From positions 1-64,000 of the forward strand of contig NZ_JAGDFV010000014.1 of assembly GCF_017497985.1 (NCBI RefSeq): DNA of 64,000 bases, in the 5' to 3' direction. The notes beneath the pieces are model-generated. The model saw only the letters and a list, made by a program, of their open reading frames with translations, did no database searches and was not told where the DNA came from. Shown here piece by piece: positions 63,667 through 64,000 of the stretch; position 1 is the stretch's first letter; every line of letters starts with the position of its first letter. The translations under genes were made by a program, and so were the position numbers. This DNA is from Meiothermus sp. CFH 77666 (lineage in GTDB: Bacteria; Deinococcota; Deinococci; Deinococcales; Thermaceae).

Positions 63667-64000
63667 ATGAACCCTTTTGCACTGGCCCGTCTGCGTGCCT
63701 GGATGGAAAACCAGGGCCTCGAGCGCTTTTTTGTGCAGCAACCGGAGAACTTTGCCTGGCTCACCGGGGGCGGCGACAATACCGTGGTCACCTTTCGCCC
63801 GGTAGCGGCCTGGCTCGAGGTGACCCCCGAAACGGTGCGTCTGCATGCCTCGCAAATCGAGGCGGGGCGGCTCCTCGACGAGGAAACGCCGGGCCTCGAG
63901 GTACACCGCTACCCCTGGTACAGCCCCCCGGCCCCCCAGGGGCCCAGCGACCTCGAGCACGACCTCACCCCTTTACGGCTGGTGCTCTCCCCCGCGGAGC
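63667..64000 (+). CDS. M24-family peptidase (Xaa-Pro peptidase type), 5' part
   Basis: An open frame from ATG 63667 runs off the window, 111 codons visible. It opens NPFALARLRAWMENQGLERF and has VQQPENFAWLTGGGDNTVV, the creatinase/prolidase N-terminal domain. The metal-binding pita-bread domain lies beyond the window, so catalytic residues cannot be checked. A dipeptidase or Xaa-Pro aminopeptidase is expected. TAGGCT lies five bases before the ATG. Confidence 0.7.
   Translation, partial: MNPFALARLRAWMENQGLERFFVQQPENFAWLTGGGDNTVVTFRPVAAWLEVTPETVRLHASQIEAGRLLDEETPGLEVHRYPWYSPPAPQGPSDLEHDLTPLRLVLSPAE

Overview
This is a high-GC, gene-dense bacterial chromosome segment. The palindrome CTCGAG is strikingly frequent inside genes, several genes appear to have leaderless promoters, and the gene set includes a CsaB-type pyruvyl transferase, GH42 and GH36 galactosidases and an ETF-linked Fe-S quinone oxidoreductase. 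Together these point to the Deinococcus-Thermus phylum, most likely Meiothermus. That placement is inference; no 16S gene is present. There is no prophage, CRISPR array or transposase gene.

Layout. 1-88: the 3' end of a tRNA-Gly and its terminator. 276-1844: a RuBisCO-like protein and a cupin. 2042-4521: a three-gene cassette of coiled-coil protein, membrane protein and Rab-like small GTPase. 4629-9500: a tail-anchored TPR protein, a polysaccharide deacetylase and an acyl-CoA carboxyltransferase, then the csaB end of the udk-DUF5693-csaB operon (to 11945). 12153-18946: a PfkB kinase, an orphan sugar-ABC ATPase, a decayed Uma2 gene, a large membrane Fe-S oxidoreductase, a CAP protein and a DUF212 protein. 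19177-20974: the asp23-nusB-folD operon. 21078-28061: a complete branched-chain (Liv-type) ABC operon with an embedded acyl-CoA ligase. 28539-31883: DinB-like protein and TldE/TldD. 32420-38643: amidase, Ca2+/cation antiporter, HolA, DUF4160 protein, a monoheme protein, cyclophilin and a lipase-like hydrolase. 39270-42017: PEP synthase and a frameshifted small gene. 42298-49839: a group 3b-type [NiFe] hydrogenase operon with a cNMP-binding protein, a maturation protease and an overlapping P-type ATPase. 49844-54301: a sugar-binding protein and a two-component system. 54523-63487: a DeoR-regulated galactoside uptake and degradation locus (binding protein, two permeases, beta-galactosidase, alpha-galactosidase, GalT). 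63667-end: the start of an M24 peptidase.

The galactoside locus reads as one pathway. Oligogalactosides enter through the ABC transporter, whose ATPase is probably the orphan at 13409-14554. They are then cleaved by the GH36 and GH42 enzymes, and galactose enters the Leloir pathway through GalT. The hydrogenase operon encodes a cytoplasmic NAD(P)-linked enzyme.

The most unusual non-genic content is a dense set of short dispersed repeats in the intergenic regions. One family (six copies, 99-175 bp) has ends related to GAGCGCTCTTC / GAAGAGC. A second superfamily (about eight full copies plus a core-only copy) has ATACC...GGTAT termini and looks like MITEs, possibly with TA target duplications. 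There are also two copies of a GTCATTGCGAGG-type palindromic repeat. Some copies touch stop codons or split operons. The best candidate for a little-described protein system is the coiled-coil / membrane / Rab-like GTPase cassette at 2042-4521.
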